Source: Streptomyces sp. Je 1-79
GTDB taxonomy: Bacteria > Actinomycetota > Actinomycetes > Streptomycetales > Streptomycetaceae
Assembly: GCF_025195125.1 (NCBI RefSeq)
Contig: NZ_JAMGSL010000009.1
Coordinates: 253,091 to 317,090, forward strand
Direction of reading: 5' to 3'
Length of the DNA stretch: 64,000 nucleotides
The notes under the pieces are model-generated. The model searched no databases, had not been told where the DNA came from, and saw nothing but the letters and a program-made list of their open reading frames with translations. A program made the position numbers and the translations under genes. Of this stretch, positions 42,709-51,312 are shown piece by piece (position 1 is the first letter of the stretch; each line of letters starts with the position of its first letter).

Positions 42709-43483
42709 TCCCTACCGGGTGACCGTCTCCCCCGTACGCTTCGCCCGGCAACTGCACTGGCTGAACGACCGGGGGCTGCGCGGTGTCTCCGTGCGCGAGC
42801 TGCTCGCCGCGAGAGCCGCGGGCCGCGCGAAGGGGCTCGTCGGCCTCACCTTCGACGACGGGTACGCCGACTTCGTCGAATCGGCCCTCCCCCTGCTGCG
42901 CCGCCACGGCTTCACCGCCACCGTCTACGTCCTACCCGGCCGCATCGGCGGCGAGAACGCCTGGGACGGCGACGGCCCGCGCAAGCCGCTGCTGACGGAG
43001 GACGGGATCCTGCGCGTCTCCGAGGCCGGCATGGAGATCGGTTCGCACGGTCTGCGGCACGTCTCGCTGCCCACGGTCGACGCCGAGACGCTCGCCGAGG
43101 AGACCCGGCGCAGCCGTGAGCTCCTGGAGGAGATCACGGGCGGCCCGGTGGACGGTTTCTGCTACCCGTACGGGGACGTGGACGCCCGAGCGGTGCGGTC
43201 CGTACGCAACGCCGGGTACCGCTACGGCTGTGCCATCGCCCCGGGCCCGCTGACCTGCGCACACGCGCTGCCCCGGATCCACATCGACGAGCGGGACACC
43301 TCCTGGCGCCTGACCGCCAAGCGCCTCCTGCACCCGCTGCGCCGCCGTCACCCGGGCGACCTCGACAGCGACCTCGACCGCGCCCGCGACCTCGACCTCG
43401 ACCGCGCCCGCGGCCTCGACCGCGCCCGCACCGGCACCGGGGTGCGCGCGGCGGGCCGCGACGTCGTCCGGGAGGCGCCATGA
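42605..43483 (+). CDS. Polysaccharide deacetylase (carbohydrate esterase 4 / NodB fold)
   Basis: 292 aa from ATG 42605, preferred because ACGGAGG precedes it; it begins inside the flippase gene. NodB motifs: WVVMYHSIADT, GLVGLTFDDGYADFVESALPLL (motif 1, metal Asp), MEIGSHGLRHVSL (motif 2, metal His pair), GFCYPYGDVDARAVRSV (motif 3). The C-terminal 45 residues are a repeated DRARDLDLDRARGLDRAR tail. It removes N- or O-acetyl groups from the polymer or its precursor. No clear signal peptide, so action on the cytoplasmic precursor is possible. Confidence 0.9.
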   Translation: MPAATAPRTAAIRRLLPKPPPWVVMYHSIADTTDDPYRVTVSPVRFARQLHWLNDRGLRGVSVRELLAARAAGRAKGLVGLTFDDGYADFVESALPLLRRHGFTATVYVLPGRIGGENAWDGDGPRKPLLTEDGILRVSEAGMEIGSHGLRHVSLPTVDAETLAEETRRSRELLEEITGGPVDGFCYPYGDVDARAVRSVRNAGYRYGCAIAPGPLTCAHALPRIHIDERDTSWRLTAKRLLHPLRRRHPGDLDSDLDRARDLDLDRARGLDRARTGTGVRAAGRDVVREAP

Positions 43484-44613
43484 AGGTCCTCCACATCATC
43501 ACCGGCCTGGGCATCGGCGGCGCCGAGCAGCAGCTCCGGCTGATGTTGCGTCACCTTCCGGTCCAGAGCGAGGTCGTCACGCTCACCAACCCGGGCCCGG
43601 TCGCCCGCGGCATCGAGTCCGACGGCACGCCCGTCACGGATCTCCGCATGGCCGGCAACCGTGACCTCGGCGCACTCCCCCGCCTGGCGCGCCACATCCG
43701 CCGGGGCGGTTACGACCTCGTTCACACCCACCTGTACCGGGCGTGCGTGTACGGCAGGATCGCCGCCCGCCTCGGCGGAGTCCGTACCGTCCTCGCGACC
43801 GAGCACTCCCTCGGCGACACCCAGATCGAGGGCAGGCCCCTGTCGGCCGGCACCCGCGCGCTCTATCTGGCCACGGAGCGGCTGGGTACGGCGACCGTCG
43901 CCGTCTCGCCCAGCGTCGCCCGCCGACTGGAGGCGTGGGGTGTGGCCCCGTCCCGTATCCAGGTCGTCCCCAACGGCATCGAGCGGGCGCGCTTCACCTT
44001 CGACGAGGACGCGCGCCGGATCACCAGGAAGCTTCTCGACCTGCCGGAGGACGCGTTCGTCGTCGGCGGCGTGGGCCGCCTCGCGCCGGGCAAGCGCTTC
44101 GACCGTCTCGTACGGGCGGTGGCGTCGGTGCCGGAGGCCCGGCTGCTGCTGGTCGGGGAGGGCGAGGAGCGCGCGCGGCTGCTCGCCGTGGCCCGCGAGT
44201 GCGGGGCGGCCGACCGGGTGCTCCTCGCGGGCGCCTGCGAGGACCCGCCGCCCGCGACCTCCGCCGAGCCCGGTCTCCCGTCGCTGCTCGCGGCGATGGA
44301 CGTCTTCGTCTCCACCTCTCCCGACGAGACCTTCGGGCTCGCGGTCGTCGAGGCGCTGGCCGCCGGACTGCCGGCGCTGTACGTGGCCTGCCCGGCGGTC
44401 GACGACCTGCCGCCGGACGCGGCCCCGGGGGCCCGGCGGGTCGGCGAGGCCGTACCCGAACTCGTCTCGGCGCTCTGTGGCATCCGCGACGCCCGGCTCG
44501 CCCGGCTGCCGCAGCCCGCGGCGGCGTACCGCTACGACATCGCGCACAGCGCCCGGCAGTTGATGTCCCTCTACGAACAGGCCGTCCACGGCACCCCTCC
44601 CCTCGCGAAGTGA
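43480..44613 (+). CDS. Glycosyltransferase family 4 protein
   Basis: 377 aa; ATG overlaps the previous stop (ATGA). N-terminal MKVLHIITGLGIGGAEQQLRLMLRHLP is typical of GT4 enzymes, followed by DLVHTHLYRACVYGRIAARL, VVPNGIERARF, VVGGVGRLAPGKRFDRLVRAV and donor-site STSPDETFGLAVVEALAAGLPALYVACPAVDDL. It is the second transferase of the polysaccharide chain; sugar specificity cannot be read. Confidence 0.94.
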   Translation: MKVLHIITGLGIGGAEQQLRLMLRHLPVQSEVVTLTNPGPVARGIESDGTPVTDLRMAGNRDLGALPRLARHIRRGGYDLVHTHLYRACVYGRIAARLGGVRTVLATEHSLGDTQIEGRPLSAGTRALYLATERLGTATVAVSPSVARRLEAWGVAPSRIQVVPNGIERARFTFDEDARRITRKLLDLPEDAFVVGGVGRLAPGKRFDRLVRAVASVPEARLLLVGEGEERARLLAVARECGAADRVLLAGACEDPPPATSAEPGLPSLLAAMDVFVSTSPDETFGLAVVEALAAGLPALYVACPAVDDLPPDAAPGARRVGEAVPELVSALCGIRDARLARLPQPAAAYRYDIAHSARQLMSLYEQAVHGTPPLAK

Positions 44614-44620
44614 GTCACCG

Positions 44621-45289
44621 ATGAGCTCCCTCAGTCCCCAGCGCTCCCGTCTCGTGACGGCCCTGCGCACCCCCCGCCGTTGGTGGGTACTGCCCGCGTC
44701 CGTGCTGATCGGCGCGACGCTCGGCGGCGGTTACGGGGCCGTGAAGACCCCGCAGTACGCGGCCACGAGTTACGTCATCGTGGTCCCCGGCGAGAAGTCC
44801 GACCCGGCCGCCGCGCTCGGCTTCGCCCAGGCCTACGGCAGGGTGGCCGGCGACATCGCCGTGACCGGCGACGCGCAGGTGTGGGCGGGGGTCTCCGCCG
44901 CGACCCTGCGCGAGAGCGTGCAGACGGCGACCTCCCCCGACGCGCCGATGATCTCCATCACCGCGCGCTCCGCCACCCCCGGCAAGGCCGTCTCCATGGC
45001 GGACGGCGTCGCGCGCGCCCTGATCCTCAACAGCACGCACGTCTCGGGGAGCACGGGCGTGAAGGTCGTGCAGTTCTCCCGGGCGACCAAGCCCGTACAG
45101 CCCGTCTCGCCCTCGGCCCCCCTCTCGGCGCTGGTCGGCGGCTGCGCGGGCGGTCTCCTCGGCGGCCTGGCCCTGCTCGTACGGCCTCAGCGCGCGGCGC
45201 GCCCGGAGGCCCGGCACTCCCGGCAGACCACCGCGGCCGTCCCCGGCCCGGCCGGCGCGCAGCACCAGCCGGAACCGGAGGCGGTGTGA
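44621..45289 (+). CDS. Wzz/chain-length-determinant-like membrane protein
   Basis: 222 aa from ATG 44621, 7 bp after the preceding gene. Two membrane segments bracket an external domain: WWVLPASVLIGATLGGGYGAV near residues 21-41 and LSALVGGCAGGLLGGLALLVRP near 165-187, the Wzz topology. No tyrosine-kinase domain is fused. It would set polymer length or export by interacting with the Wzy-like protein. Overlaps the next gene as GTGA. Confidence 0.85.
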   Translation: MSSLSPQRSRLVTALRTPRRWWVLPASVLIGATLGGGYGAVKTPQYAATSYVIVVPGEKSDPAAALGFAQAYGRVAGDIAVTGDAQVWAGVSAATLRESVQTATSPDAPMISITARSATPGKAVSMADGVARALILNSTHVSGSTGVKVVQFSRATKPVQPVSPSAPLSALVGGCAGGLLGGLALLVRPQRAARPEARHSRQTTAAVPGPAGAQHQPEPEAV

Positions 45290-46443
45290 CAGGCGGCGGT
45301 GCGTCGGGGGACGGCTGGAGAAGCGAGGTCTGCCGGGCCGGCGCCGAGTTCGGCCGGCTCGGCGAGCGGTGGGCTTCGCTGTACGCCCGCTGCTCCACCG
45401 CCACCCCCTTCCAGTCGCACTCCTGGCTGCACTCCTGGTGGGTGTCGTACGGCACTCCGGGCGCGCTGCGCGTCGTGCTGGTACGGCGGGAGGACGGCGA
45501 ACTGGTCGCGGCGGCGCCCCTGATGCGTGCCCGCGGTCCGCTCCCGGTCCTCACCCAGCTCGGCGGCGCGATCACCGACTTCACCGACGTCCTCCTCGAC
45601 GACGCGTGCCCGCAGGCGGCTCCCGCGCTGGCCCGCGCGATCGCCCGGGCGGCGCGCGGAGCGGTGGTCGACCTGCGGGAGGTCCGTCCCGGGGCCTCGG
45701 CGGAGCAGGTGTTCGCCCGCTGGCGGGGGCCGCGCCGGCGGCTGCCGGACTCGCTCTGCCTGGAGCTGCCCGCGGTGCCGATGGACGCCCTCCTCGAACG
45801 GATGCCGTCCGCCAAGGCGCAGCAGCGGGTGCGGGCGAAGCTCCGCAAGCTGGACGCGCTCGGGATCGACGAGCGGATCGTGACCGGCGACGAGGTGCCG
45901 GACGCGCTGGACCGGCTCCTGAGGCTGCATCAGCTCCAGTGGCAGGGGCGGGGTGTCACCGTCGAGCACACCAGCGACCGGTTCGCCCAGCACCTCGCAC
46001 GGGCCGTGCGGCCGATGGTCGAGCGCGGGGACGCGCGGGTGACCGAGTTCCGGCTCGGCGAGGACGTCGTCGCGGCCGACCTGACCCTGATGTCGCCGCG
46101 CCTCGCGGGCGGGTACCTGTACGGCGCGGATCCCGTGCTGCGCGCGCGGAAGATCGACGTGGCGACGATGCTGCTGCGGCACGGGGCCCGGGAGACCAGC
46201 GCGAGCGGGCGGGCCACGCTGAGCATGCTGCGGGGCACCGAACCGTACAAGCAGCACTGGCGGCCGGAGACCGTACGCAACCAGCGGCTGATGCTGACGG
46301 GGCGGGGTACGGCTCCGCTGCTGTGGCTGCGCGCGGGGGCGGCGGACGGCAGGCGATGGGCGGCGCGGCAGGCGCGGGAACGGGCGTGGGTGGGGCGGGT
46401 TGTGGGGAGGCTTCAGGGACGTGCGAACGGCGGCGGAGGATGA
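45286..46443 (+). CDS. GNAT/FemAB-type acyltransferase (BioF2-like)
   Basis: 385 aa from GTG 45286. Domain pattern of acetyltransferases attached to polysaccharide loci: WASLYARCSTATPFQSHSWLHSWWVSYG at the start, PLLRARG-type PLMRARGPLPVLTQLGGAITDFTDVLLDD, then KLRKLDALGIDERIVTGDE, LHQLQWQGRG, and the C-terminal GNAT half (ARVTEFRLGEDVVAADLTLMSPRLAGGYLYGADP). It probably N-acylates an amino sugar or another acceptor in the cytoplasm. Its stop lies inside a strong hairpin that ends the operon. Confidence 0.87.
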   Translation: MTGGGASGDGWRSEVCRAGAEFGRLGERWASLYARCSTATPFQSHSWLHSWWVSYGTPGALRVVLVRREDGELVAAAPLMRARGPLPVLTQLGGAITDFTDVLLDDACPQAAPALARAIARAARGAVVDLREVRPGASAEQVFARWRGPRRRLPDSLCLELPAVPMDALLERMPSAKAQQRVRAKLRKLDALGIDERIVTGDEVPDALDRLLRLHQLQWQGRGVTVEHTSDRFAQHLARAVRPMVERGDARVTEFRLGEDVVAADLTLMSPRLAGGYLYGADPVLRARKIDVATMLLRHGARETSASGRATLSMLRGTEPYKQHWRPETVRNQRLMLTGRGTAPLLWLRAGAADGRRWAARQARERAWVGRVVGRLQGRANGGGG

Positions 46444-46458
46444 TCTCCTCCGCCGCCG
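46428..46458. terminator. Bidirectional terminator at the end of the polysaccharide gene chain
   Basis: Perfect 13-bp stem CGGCGGCGGAGGA / TCCTCCGCCGCCG with a 5-nt loop (TGATC) that contains the TGA stop of the acyltransferase gene. The convergent GH26 gene ends 13 bp beyond it. Confidence 0.8.
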
Positions 46459-46470
46459 TGGGGGAAGGCG

Positions 46471-48129
46471 TCAGAAGGGCCAGACGCCGTTCAGCATCCC
46501 CTTCAGGCTGCCGCTGCCGCCGAGGCCGCCGAGGTCGCCCAGGCCAAGGCCGTCGTTGTCCTTCCAGCTGTCCTTGGGGACGCAGACGGGTCCGCCGATC
46601 CAGCTCTCGACCCACGAACCGAGATTCACGGTCCAGCAGTTCGGGGCCGGCTGAGGCAGGGGCTGAGGCAGAGGCTCGGGCTTCGGCTCGGGCTTCGGCT
46701 CGGGCTTGGGTTCCGGCTTGGGCTCGGGCTTCGGCTCGGGCTTCGGCTCCGGCTTCGGCTCGGGCTTCGGCTCCGGCTTCGGCTCGGGCTTCGGCTCCGG
46801 CTTGGGTTCCGGCTTCGGCTCGGGCTTCGGTTCCGGCTTCGGCTCGGGCTTCGGCTCCGGCTTCGGCTCCGGCTTGGGCTCGGGCTTCGGCTCCGGCTTC
46901 GGCGCAGGGACCGTCGGTACTTCGGGACGCTCGGGCCCGGTCGGTACCTCGGGAAGCTCGGGCTCCGTCGGAAGCTCGGGCGTCTCGGGCGTCTCGGGCT
47001 CCGTCGGGAGCTCGGGAGTCTCCGGGACCTCCGGCAGCTCGGGCTCCGTCGGAATCTCCGGTACCTCAGGCACCTCGGGTACCTCGGGCACCTCAGGCAC
47101 CTCGGGTACCTCCGGGATCTCCGGCTCGGCGCCCGTCAGCATCTGCCGGAACACCTGCGAGGACCGCGGATTGTCGTCGCACTGCCAGACGCCGTGCGGG
47201 CAGTAGTCCGTGATCGTGTGGTACAGCGGCTTGTGCTCGGAAATCCATTCGAGCATCCGACGCATGTACTCGGGATTGTCACCGTTCCGGAAGAGACCCC
47301 ATTCCGGGAACGAGATCTCCTTGCCGTGCGCGGCCGCGAAGTCCACGTGCTTCTGCAGCCCGTACGGCTCGCTCACGTGCCGGTCGAAGTCCGAACCGGA
47401 CGGCTGGTCGTACGAGTCCATTCCGATGATGTCGACCACGTCGTCGCCCGGATAGCATTCCGTCCACGGAATGGCATCCGTGCCCCGGCTCGGATTGAAG
47501 TCGAAGCGGAACTTCTGACCGGGGACGGACCGCATGGCGGTGACGATCCGGGTCCAGTACTTCTTCCACGACGTGGGGTCGGGCGCGCACCGGTGCGTGT
47601 ACGTCGTGCCGTTCATCTCCCAGCCGAGGACGATGACGGTGTCGGTGGCCTCCAGGGCGACGAGCCGCTCGGCCAGCGTCTTGAAGTGGTGGTCGAAGTA
47701 CCCTGCCGCGCCGAGCTGGAGCTGGCGGCGGACCTCGCGGTCGGAGACGCCGGCCTCGTTCCGCTCCAGCATGGGCACGTTCAGCACGAACAGCCGGTCG
47801 GCCCGCTCGTTGCGCCAGTCCGCCCACGCGTCCAGGAAGCCGGGAGGGCTCTCGATGTTCGACCAGAGGTCGCCGGGGAGGTAGGTGTGGCCGACGCGGA
47901 GCTCCCGGCCGCCGAGCCATCGCTGCAGCTGGCCGATCCGGCCCACACCGACCGGTCCCGATTCGAGGAACGCGCCCAGTGCGGTGGAGAGAGTCGGTTC
48001 GGGGTCCCGTGTCGTTACGGATTCGGCGGCGTGAACGGGAGAGGACAGCACGACGGAACCTGAGGCAAGGAGACCTGCGGTGAACACCCCCAGCCACACA
48101 CTCGATGTTTTCCGCTTCCGGTTCGCCAT
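46471..48129 (-). CDS. Secreted GH26-like enzyme with long Pro/Glu/Lys stalk and Cys-containing C-terminal cap
   Basis: 552 aa from ATG 48129 with GAAGGAG upstream. Signal peptide to about residue 35 (WLGVFTAGLLASGSVVLSSPVHA). Residues 50-345 are a GH26-type catalytic domain with donor Glu in VLGWEMNGTTYTHRC and nucleophile Glu in EISFPEWGLFRNGDNP. Then a PEVPE/PTEPELP stretch, about 18 KPEP units, a PLPQPLPQP hinge, and a 60-residue C-terminal cap (NCWTVNLGSWVESWIGGPVCVPKDSW) with two Cys. The stalk should span the cell wall; the cap may bind wall or matrix. Beside a polysaccharide locus it may trim that polymer. Substrate unknown. Confidence 0.88.
   Translation of the reverse strand: MANRKRKTSSVWLGVFTAGLLASGSVVLSSPVHAAESVTTRDPEPTLSTALGAFLESGPVGVGRIGQLQRWLGGRELRVGHTYLPGDLWSNIESPPGFLDAWADWRNERADRLFVLNVPMLERNEAGVSDREVRRQLQLGAAGYFDHHFKTLAERLVALEATDTVIVLGWEMNGTTYTHRCAPDPTSWKKYWTRIVTAMRSVPGQKFRFDFNPSRGTDAIPWTECYPGDDVVDIIGMDSYDQPSGSDFDRHVSEPYGLQKHVDFAAAHGKEISFPEWGLFRNGDNPEYMRRMLEWISEHKPLYHTITDYCPHGVWQCDDNPRSSQVFRQMLTGAEPEIPEVPEVPEVPEVPEVPEVPEIPTEPELPEVPETPELPTEPETPETPELPTEPELPEVPTGPERPEVPTVPAPKPEPKPEPKPEPKPEPKPEPKPEPKPEPKPEPKPEPKPEPKPEPKPEPKPEPKPEPKPEPKPEPKPEPKPEPKPEPLPQPLPQPAPNCWTVNLGSWVESWIGGPVCVPKDSWKDNDGLGLGDLGGLGGSGSLKGMLNGVWPF
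46671..46902. repeat. 12-bp tandem repeat encoding KPEP units
   Basis: About 18-19 units of CGGCTCGGGCTT / CGGCTCCGGCTT form on the plus strand, in frame with the GH26 gene on the minus strand. Near-perfect copies suggest recent expansion. Confidence 0.9.
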
Positions 48130-48285
48130 GGCCACTCCTTCACGACACTGCGCCGCCTGATGATCCATCAGTCCGATACTCAGAAAGTATTCCTAATGAG
48201 CCGACCGTGAACGCGGCTCCGATCTGATCAGTAGCCCATTGGTGTATTTCATCGCCCAGTTGGGGCATCGAGATGAAGGAATGGC

Positions 48286-49578
48286 GTGCCGAGTTTTGAC
48301 ACCCGTGTCCCCGCTGTCCTCGTGCGGCTCGACCGGAACCCCTTTCATCACGGCACACTGGGCGCCGCCCGCTCGCTGGGACGAGCCGGCGTACCGGTCC
48401 ACGCGGTGCTGGAATCGCCCACCAGCCCCGCCGCCCGCTCCCGCTACGTCCACACCCGCCCCACGCCCGCCTCCCCCACGGCCCTCCCCGCCGCACTCAC
48501 CGACCTCCTGCTGCGGCTCTCCGGCCGCCACGCCACCCCCGCGCTCCTCGTCCCCCTCGACGATCTGAGCGCCCTCGCCCTGGCCGAGCACCGCGCCGAG
48601 TTGACGGACCGCTACCTCCTGCCCGACCAGTCGGCCGAGCAGCTCGCGCGCGTCGCCGACAAGGCGGCCCTCGCCGAGACCTGCCGCGCCCTGGCCCTCC
48701 CCCACCCCCCGACCGGGCTTCCGGAGAGCGCCGAGGAGGCAGCCACCATGGCGTGGTCGCTCGGGCTGCCGGTGGTCGCCAAGTGGAGCCGGCCGTGGCT
48801 GCTCCCGCCCGGCAGCGGACTGCGCAGCACCTCGATCGTGCGGTCGCTCGCCGATGTCCGTGCGCTGTACGCCCGTACGGCAGAAGCCGGCAGCCGGCTG
48901 CTGCTCCAGCAGCTGCTGCCCCCGGGCCGCGAACTGGACTGGTTCGTCCACGGCTACGCGGACTCCGCCGGGCGCTGCGCCGCCGGAGCCACCGGGCGGA
49001 AGGAGCGTTCGTGGCCGGGCGGGGCGGGGCTCACGGCCGTCGGCCGCTGGGCCGCGAACCCCGCGATCGAGCGGGCGGCCGGAGAGCTGCTCTCCGCGCT
49101 CGGCTACCGGGGCGTGTTCGACCTGGACTTCCGGCTCGACCGCTCCACCGGCGCGTACCACCTGCTCGACTTCAACCCGCGGCCCGGCGCCCAGTTCCGG
49201 CTCTTCGCCGACGCGGACGGGCTCGACGTCGTGCGCGCGATGCACCTCGACCTGACCGGCCGACCGGTGCCGGCGCACTCCCCTTCGTACGGACGCCGGT
49301 TCGTGGTCGAGAACTACGCCGCGCTGTCCGTGCTCACCTCACCCCGCCGCAGGTACGCCCCCGAGCCCGCCGACACGCCGCGCGGGCGGACGGAGACCGC
49401 CTGGTTCGCCGCCGACGACCTCACGCCCGCGTTCGCGATGGCCGGCGCCTGGTTCCTCCACTCCTTGCGCAAGGCAGTGGTGACGCTCCGTCGACTATTG
49501 TGGCCCGATCACCCACGGAGGGTGACTACCGTGTCGCCGCCGGCCCGTACCGCCTCCGACCGTATGACCCGACGATGA
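48286..49578 (+). CDS. ATP-grasp family carboxylate-amine ligase-like protein
   Basis: 430 aa from GTG 48286. ATP-grasp features: PAVLVRLDRNPFHHGTLGAARSLGRAGVPVHAVLE preATP-grasp region, VADKAALAETCRALALPHP, PVVAKWSRPWLLPPGSGLRSTSIV, LLLQQLLPPGRELDWFVHGYAD (lid and metal region) and GVFDLDFRLDRSTGAYHLLDFNPRPGAQFRLFADADG with the magnesium-binding D/E-x-NxR. It would join a carboxylate to an amine or thiol using ATP. It is coupled (ATGA) to the FAD oxidoreductase gene that follows, suggesting a joint pathway. Product unknown. Confidence 0.88.
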   Translation: MPSFDTRVPAVLVRLDRNPFHHGTLGAARSLGRAGVPVHAVLESPTSPAARSRYVHTRPTPASPTALPAALTDLLLRLSGRHATPALLVPLDDLSALALAEHRAELTDRYLLPDQSAEQLARVADKAALAETCRALALPHPPTGLPESAEEAATMAWSLGLPVVAKWSRPWLLPPGSGLRSTSIVRSLADVRALYARTAEAGSRLLLQQLLPPGRELDWFVHGYADSAGRCAAGATGRKERSWPGGAGLTAVGRWAANPAIERAAGELLSALGYRGVFDLDFRLDRSTGAYHLLDFNPRPGAQFRLFADADGLDVVRAMHLDLTGRPVPAHSPSYGRRFVVENYAALSVLTSPRRRYAPEPADTPRGRTETAWFAADDLTPAFAMAGAWFLHSLRKAVVTLRRLLWPDHPRRVTTVSPPARTASDRMTRR

Positions 49579-49592
49579 AGACGGAAGGCACG

Positions 49593-50852
49593 ATGTACGA
49601 CCTGGTGATTGTGGGAGCCGGACCCTACGGTCTCTCCGTGGCCGCCCACGCCGCGGCCCACGGCCTGAACCTGCGGACCTTCGGCCGTCCCATGGAGTCC
49701 TGGCGCGCCATGCCCTCGGGCATGTTCCTGAAGTCCGAGCCCTGGGCCTCCCATCTCTCCGACCCGCGCGGCGCGTTCGGGCTCGACACCTACGCGCGGA
49801 CGCGCGGCGTCCGCGCCGAGCACGGCGTCCCGCTCCCGGTCGGCTTCTTCGCCGACTACGGCGACTGGTTCGCCCGCCAGACCGTCCCCCCGCTCGACGA
49901 ACGCCTGATCCGCTCGGTCACCCCGCACGCGGGCGGCTTCGAGGTGGTCACGGGGGACGGCGAGATCTTCCGTACGCGCACGGTGGCGCTGGCCGTCGGC
50001 GTCCTTCCCTTCATGGAGATCCCCGGGCCGCTGCGCGGACTGCCGCGCGGGTACGTCACCCACAGCAGCCACCACGGCGAACTGGACGGCTTCACCGGGC
50101 GGGACGTCACCGTCGTCGGCGCCGGACAGGCGGCCCTGGAGACTGCGGCGATCCTCACCGAACAGGGCGCACGCGCCCGGATCCTGGCCCGCTCGGACCG
50201 GCTGAACTGGAACACCCTCCCGCCGGCCCTCGACCGAGGCCTGTGGCAGTCGCTCCGCGCCCCGCACACCGGTCTGGGGTGCGGCTGGCACAACCGGCTG
50301 TACGCGGACACCCCCGGGCTCTTCCGGCGGCTGCCCGCGCCCACCCGCGAGCGGATCTTCGGCTCGGCGCTCGGCCCCGCGGGCGCCTGGTGGCTGCGCG
50401 AACGGTTCGCCGCCGTCGCCGACGTACGCCTCGCCACGCACCTCGTCTCGGCGGAGCCGACCGACGACGGGCGGCTGTGGCTCGACGTGTCCGGGCCGGA
50501 CGGTCCGTCGGCCCTGGAGACCGACCATGTCATCGCCGCGACCGGGTTCACTCCCCGACTCGACCGCGCCGCCGTCCTCGCCCCCGGGCTCCGGAAGTCA
50601 CTGCGCACGGTGGGCCCCGGCGGGGCGCCGGAGGTGGGCGCGCTGTTCGAGTCCTCCTGGCCGGGCCTGTTCCTCGCGGGACTGCTCACGGCCCCTTCGT
50701 ACGGCCCGTCGATGCGGTTCGTCTTCGGCGCGGGCTACACGGCCGGGCGTCTGGTGCGCGGGGTCAGGCAGCATCTGCGGGCGACGGCGGGCCGGGGCGG
50801 GCTCGGCCGGCCACGCTCGGGCGACACGCGGACGCCGGCCTCACGGGCATGA
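49593..50852 (+). CDS. FAD/NAD(P)-dependent oxidoreductase, flavin monooxygenase-like
   Basis: 419 aa from ATG 49593, which has GGAAGG 5 nt upstream; an ATG at 49575 overlapping the previous stop would add six residues. N-terminal dinucleotide fold YDLVIVGAGPYGLSVAAHAAAHG (GxGxxG), second nucleotide site RDVTVVGAGQAALETAAIL, and the ATGF-type motif in VIAATGFTPRLDRAA. This resembles class B flavin monooxygenases or lysine/ornithine N-hydroxylase relatives. Paired with the ATP-grasp protein; it might oxidise the conjugate made there. Substrate unknown. Confidence 0.88.
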   Translation: MYDLVIVGAGPYGLSVAAHAAAHGLNLRTFGRPMESWRAMPSGMFLKSEPWASHLSDPRGAFGLDTYARTRGVRAEHGVPLPVGFFADYGDWFARQTVPPLDERLIRSVTPHAGGFEVVTGDGEIFRTRTVALAVGVLPFMEIPGPLRGLPRGYVTHSSHHGELDGFTGRDVTVVGAGQAALETAAILTEQGARARILARSDRLNWNTLPPALDRGLWQSLRAPHTGLGCGWHNRLYADTPGLFRRLPAPTRERIFGSALGPAGAWWLRERFAAVADVRLATHLVSAEPTDDGRLWLDVSGPDGPSALETDHVIAATGFTPRLDRAAVLAPGLRKSLRTVGPGGAPEVGALFESSWPGLFLAGLLTAPSYGPSMRFVFGAGYTAGRLVRGVRQHLRATAGRGGLGRPRSGDTRTPASRA

Positions 50853-50855
50853 CGA

Positions 50856-50903
50856 AGGGCCGGTCCCTCAGCGCGTCCAAGGAAGCGCCGCGGGACCGGC
50901 CCT
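50856..50903. terminator. Terminator between convergent oxidoreductase and chaplin genes
   Basis: 12-bp perfect arms AGGGCCGGTCCC (50856-50867) and GGGACCGGCCCT (50892-50903); the 24-nt interior can form further GCGC pairing. Confidence 0.78.
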
Positions 50904-50912
50904 GAGCGTGCG

Positions 50913-51146
50913 TCAGGCGTTGACGCAGGTGTTGAAGGCGGCCGGGTTCAGGATCCCGATCACGTTCACGGAGTTGCCGCAGACGTTGATCGGAGCGTGG
51001 ATCGGAACCTGGACGACGTTCCCGGACAGCACGCCCGGCGAACCGATGGCCGCACCGTACGCGTCGGCATCCGCCATCGCGGGGGTGGCGGCACCCAGGG
51101 CCATGAACAGTCCGGCGACGACGACCGCGGCCTTCTTGCACTTCAT
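50913..51146 (-). CDS. Chaplin, short form
   Basis: 77 aa from ATG 51146. Signal MKCKKAAVVVAGLFMALGAATPAMA, then one chaplin domain: GSPGVLSGNVVQVPIHAPINVCGNSVNVIGILNPAAFNTCVNA. The usual GNxC at the second Cys is changed to FNTC by one extra Ala, a small departure from the consensus. Third short chaplin of the window; secreted coat protein. Confidence 0.95.
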   Translation of the reverse strand: MKCKKAAVVVAGLFMALGAATPAMADADAYGAAIGSPGVLSGNVVQVPIHAPINVCGNSVNVIGILNPAAFNTCVNA

Positions 51147-51312
51147 TTCTCTGACGTCCCTTCCGCGGCGGACGGAATTTCACGGATTTCGCGAATCGCC
51201 GGTGAACACTGAAGCCCCCCGGCCTCCGCCGCACACATCACAACGACCATTTCCCGCAAAGGAAACCGGCTTATCGCGGACCGGTCGGTATTCACTCCGT
51301 TGAGCCCCACGG

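Noticed and set aside
46671..46902. Regular repeats that could suggest a CRISPR-like array
   Set aside because: They are 12-bp in-frame coding repeats without unique spacers, giving the KPEP stalk.
46706..47206. Rightward Gly/Ser/Phe repeat protein (GSGFGSGF pattern)
   Set aside because: It is the antisense reading of the GH26 stalk repeats; it has no ribosome site.
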